Assembly (NCBI GenBank): GCA_900467745.1
Contig: UBQW01000023.1
Coordinates: 1 to 64,000, forward strand
From: Hyphomicrobiales bacterium
Lineage (GTDB): Bacteria; Pseudomonadota; Alphaproteobacteria; Rhizobiales; Rhizobiaceae
Length of the DNA: 64,000 bases
Direction of reading: 5' to 3'
Translations under genes and position numbers: made by a program
Shown: positions 61,856-64,000 of the stretch, one piece after another
How the letters are laid out: every line of letters begins with the position of its first letter
Position numbering within the stretch: position 1 is the stretch's first letter
The notes under the pieces: generated by a model
The model's database searches: none
Told to the model about the DNA's origin: nothing
The model's input: only the letters and a program-made list of their open reading frames with translations

Positions 61856-61901
61856 ATCGTCATCCAGTTCGTAACCTTCGTCGATCTCAGAGGAGGCAGC
61901 A

Positions 61902-62249
61902 ATGAACCCGTTTCCACACTCGCGGAAGTTTGGCGGCGTAGTCCCCGCCCCAGCCGACCTTCCACGATTCCGACCCGGCCAGCGCGTACGGGTCGGCACC
62001 CTCATTCCCGTGGGGCATTACCGCGTTCCAACATATTTGCGCGGCAAGGAGGCAATGATCGAAGCGATCATGTCGCCGAAGGCCGTCAACAACGAGGAGG
62101 AAGGCTTCGGACGGAACGCTGGGTCTTTGGGGTTCTACTACCGCATAGCTGTCCCGATGAAGGAAATCTGGTCCGCTTACGCCGGATCGCCCGACGACAA
62201 CCTGCGCATCGAGGTATTCGAAACCTGGCTTGAAGGAGTTGCGGAATGA
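61902..62249 (+). CDS. Nitrile hydratase / thiocyanate hydrolase-like subunit: beta C-terminal domain
   Basis: 115 residues. PRFRPGQRVRVGTLIPVGHY and the later WSAYAGSPDDNLRIEVFETW match the C-terminal SH3-like half of nitrile hydratase beta, here a separate gene. In thiocyanate hydrolase the beta chain is likewise split in two. AGAGGAGG precedes the ATG. It overlaps the next gene by 4 bp (ATGA). Confidence 0.82.
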   Translation: MNPFPHSRKFGGVVPAPADLPRFRPGQRVRVGTLIPVGHYRVPTYLRGKEAMIEAIMSPKAVNNEEEGFGRNAGSLGFYYRIAVPMKEIWSAYAGSPDDNLRIEVFETWLEGVAE

Positions 62250-62920
62250 CCCCTCATGACGATCACGAACATCCGCACGGTGACGGACATGCCCACGAGC
62301 ATGATCACGCTCCCATCGAAGCGTCGGGCATGCCGGTCTATTTCGACATCATGGAAACAGCGTTCCAGGAACTGATGATCGAGAAGGGATACATCGGCGC
62401 GGACGAGATCAGGCACCAGATTGAAGTGCTGGACTCCCGAAATCCCGCACTTGGCGCCAAAGTGGTCGCGCGCGCTTGGACGGATCCGGACTTCAAAGCG
62501 CGGCTGCTGGCCAATGGCCGGACGGCCTGCGAGGAACTCGGCATAACGTTCTACGATCTCACCGAACTCATTGTCCTCGAGAACACGCCCGCGGTCCACA
62601 ACCTGATCGTCTGCACGCTTTGCTCGTGCTATCCCCGCCCCGTGCTTGGATTGCCGCCCGACTGGTACAAGGCAAAACCATACCGCGCCCGTGCGGTCTA
62701 CGAGCCGCGCAAGGTGCTCGCAGAGTTCGGGACAGTCATCCCGGACGACGTCGAGGTTCGAGTGAGCGATTCCACCGCTATCCAGCGATACCTCGTTCTT
62801 CCGATGCGTCCCGACGGAACAGACCACATGTCCGAGGAAGAACTCGCCGCCCTCGTGACGCGCGATGCCATGATCGGCGTGATCCCGGTGAAATCGCCCT
62901 TGGAAGGAGCTGCGTCATGA
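62246..62920 (+). CDS. Cobalt-type nitrile hydratase alpha / thiocyanate hydrolase gamma-like subunit
   Basis: 224 residues. The metal site is CTLCSC (VCTLCSCYPRPVLGLPPDWY), the cobalt-type version in which two Cys become oxidised. Other family blocks: KVLAEFGTVIPDDVEVRVSD, EEELAALVTRDAMIGV. The N-terminus is His/Asp-rich (HDDHEHPHGDGHAHEHDH), as in thiocyanate hydrolase gamma, and may bind cobalt. YPRP after the metal site is closer to thiocyanate hydrolase than to YPWP of typical nitrile hydratases. Substrate, nitrile or thiocyanate, is open. Confidence 0.88.
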   Translation: MTPHDDHEHPHGDGHAHEHDHAPIEASGMPVYFDIMETAFQELMIEKGYIGADEIRHQIEVLDSRNPALGAKVVARAWTDPDFKARLLANGRTACEELGITFYDLTELIVLENTPAVHNLIVCTLCSCYPRPVLGLPPDWYKAKPYRARAVYEPRKVLAEFGTVIPDDVEVRVSDSTAIQRYLVLPMRPDGTDHMSEEELAALVTRDAMIGVIPVKSPLEGAAS

Positions 62921-63252
62921 CGACTGGAAGCGAAGAACTTCTGAAGCGACTGCCGAATGACATCGGCGGTCTGGAAGCGCCGAGGATTGAGCAGACGGAC
63001 CACGAGCTTCTGCCTTGGGAAAAGAGGTGCCACGCATTGGCGGACGTCCTCGACTTTCATAAGATCATCAACACCGAGGAAAAGCGGCGCGGCGTCGAGG
63101 CCCTGGGAGCTGAGATGGTCGGCAAGCTGACCTACTACGAGCGCTGGATCGCCGCGTTTGCGAATATCGCCTTTCAGAAGCAGCTGATCGCGCCCGAAGA
63201 ACTGGCAAGGAAGATGGCAGAGGTGGAGGAACGATGGAGGTCTCACATCTGA
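62917..63252 (+). CDS. Nitrile hydratase beta N-terminal-like subunit or accessory protein
   Basis: 111 residues. LLPWEKRCHALADVLDFHKI and KLTYYERWIAAFANIAFQKQ match the N-terminal half of nitrile hydratase beta, which is also the fold of nitrile hydratase activator proteins. As the other beta half is a separate gene, this may complete a three-subunit enzyme, but a metallochaperone role is equally possible. It overlaps the alpha gene by 4 bp and the aquaporin gene by 19 bp. Confidence 0.8.
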   Translation: MTTGSEELLKRLPNDIGGLEAPRIEQTDHELLPWEKRCHALADVLDFHKIINTEEKRRGVEALGAEMVGKLTYYERWIAAFANIAFQKQLIAPEELARKMAEVEERWRSHI

Positions 63253-63935
63253 GGGCCATACCTCAACCGACAACTCGGTGCTTCGTTGAGGACGACGCCA
63301 CTGTACCGCTTATCCGCCGTTCGGTGGCCGAAGGAATAGGTACCATGCTGCTGATGGTGGCTGTTGTCGGCGCCGGGATCGGAGGGAACATTCCGCCTTT
63401 GTCCTCAGCGATTGCCGTGTCAGGTGCACTGATCGGTTTGATCCTGGTCCTCGGCTCAGTGTCCGGTGGGCATTTCAATCCCATCATCACTGTCGCGCAG
63501 TGGCAAGCCGGGCAGCGCGATACTCGGTGCACCGCTTGGTACGTCACGGCGCAAGTATGCGGAGGCATCGTCGGATCCCTGCTGGCGGACATGATGTTCG
63601 CCGTCACGCCAGGCCGCCCGAGCTTGGACCTGCCGAACGTCTCCTCCGTTTGGAGCGAAGGTCTGGCCACCTTCGGGCTCATGGTAGTGGTGTTCTGCGG
63701 CAGTAGAAGCACTGGCAAGCTGACTGGGCCGTTTGCGGTGGGCCTATGGCTCATGGGCGCGATCATCGCCACACCTACCGGGTCGATCGCCAACCCGGCT
63801 GTTGCAGTAGGCTTGCTAATGTCGCCTTCGGGCGCATCCCTGCTTGCGATCGCAGCGTTTGTCATTGCTCAGTTTGTCGGCGGGGCGCTCGCAACGCTAT
63901 GTGCGGACTTCCTGTATCCCATCGGCCGAAGCTAG
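63234..63935 (+). CDS. Aquaporin (MIP) family channel
   Basis: 233 residues, six membrane helices. The two half-helix motifs are NPI (SGGHFNPIITVAQW) and NPA (GSIANPAVAVGLL). The first departs from NPA. The start overlaps the preceding subunit gene by 19 bp, so it belongs to the hydratase operon. It may let small neutral molecules such as the substrate or amide product cross the membrane; this is inference. Confidence 0.85.
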   Translation: MEVSHLRAIPQPTTRCFVEDDATVPLIRRSVAEGIGTMLLMVAVVGAGIGGNIPPLSSAIAVSGALIGLILVLGSVSGGHFNPIITVAQWQAGQRDTRCTAWYVTAQVCGGIVGSLLADMMFAVTPGRPSLDLPNVSSVWSEGLATFGLMVVVFCGSRSTGKLTGPFAVGLWLMGAIIATPTGSIANPAVAVGLLMSPSGASLLAIAAFVIAQFVGGALATLCADFLYPIGRS

Positions 63936-63951
63936 TTCGAAGGAGCAAAAA

Positions 63952-64000
63952 ATGTCCAGGTTGCAAGTCCTAACCTCTGCTATCGCTGTGGCGAGCTTGT
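63952..64000 (+). CDS. Start of an exported protein, cut by the window end
   Basis: ATG 63952 has AGGAG upstream. The visible residues MSRLQVLTSAIAVASL look like the start of a signal peptide. Last visible member of the hydratase operon. Confidence 0.55.
   Translation, partial: MSRLQVLTSAIAVASL

Noticed and set aside
61738..61901. Cobalamin riboswitch upstream of cbtB
   Set aside because: The region is short and dominated by a simple inverted repeat; no B12-box-like core was seen.

Overview
The window reads as accessory DNA from an alphaproteobacterium, most likely a Rhizobiales member (Rhizobium, Agrobacterium, Ensifer or relatives). This is inferred from the high-GC coding style and from gene families common there: FixJ-type regulators, NtrB/FixL-like PAS kinases, a kinase/ATPase/histidine-kinase fusion, CbtAB and small DUF proteins. 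There is no rRNA or tRNA anchor, and the sequence does not settle chromosome versus plasmid.

1-21186 is a defence island. After two apparently truncated genes (1-1125) comes a locus with the content of a type II Druantia system. On the minus strand are DruM (C5-cytosine methyltransferase), DruG, DruF and the 1956-residue helicase-DUF1998 protein DruE, read as DruG>DruF>DruE with overlapping or touching ends. Facing them on the plus strand are an EVE-HNH endonuclease and a Vsr mismatch endonuclease. Next to it is a second cassette (15232-21186): an unrecognised 333-residue protein behind two palindromic operators, a 78-residue protein, and a second C5-methyltransferase. This methyltransferase is split by an IS21-family element (16971-19570) with a 7-bp target duplication, and the element's own istA is frameshifted.

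21187-30800 is sparse backbone: small hypothetical genes, a frameshifted LysR gene, a LuxR-type regulator with no visible synthase, an SDR oxidoreductase, an MscS channel with a cyclic-nucleotide-binding domain, a TehA-like carrier and a lactonase-like metallo-hydrolase.

30809-61520 is rich in signalling and stress genes: a giant Ser/Thr-kinase-like/ATPase/histidine kinase, a second multi-PAS histidine kinase with two FixJ-family regulators, a regulator with winged helix and receiver in reversed order, two more winged-helix regulators (one fused to an ATPase), two secreted alpha/beta hydrolases, a GST, a second metallo-hydrolase, an AraC regulator, an AhpD-like protein and an RND efflux pair. 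Five promoter regions carry the same 10-bp-phased direct repeat (AWCTCAC read towards the gene), suggesting an undescribed local regulon that ties these genes together.

60777-64000 holds a cobalt-dependent nitrile hydratase/thiocyanate hydrolase-like enzyme whose beta subunit is split into two genes. It is divergent from the cobalt transporter genes cbtB-cbtA across a large inverted repeat, and is followed by an aquaporin-family channel and the start of an exported protein cut by the window end.
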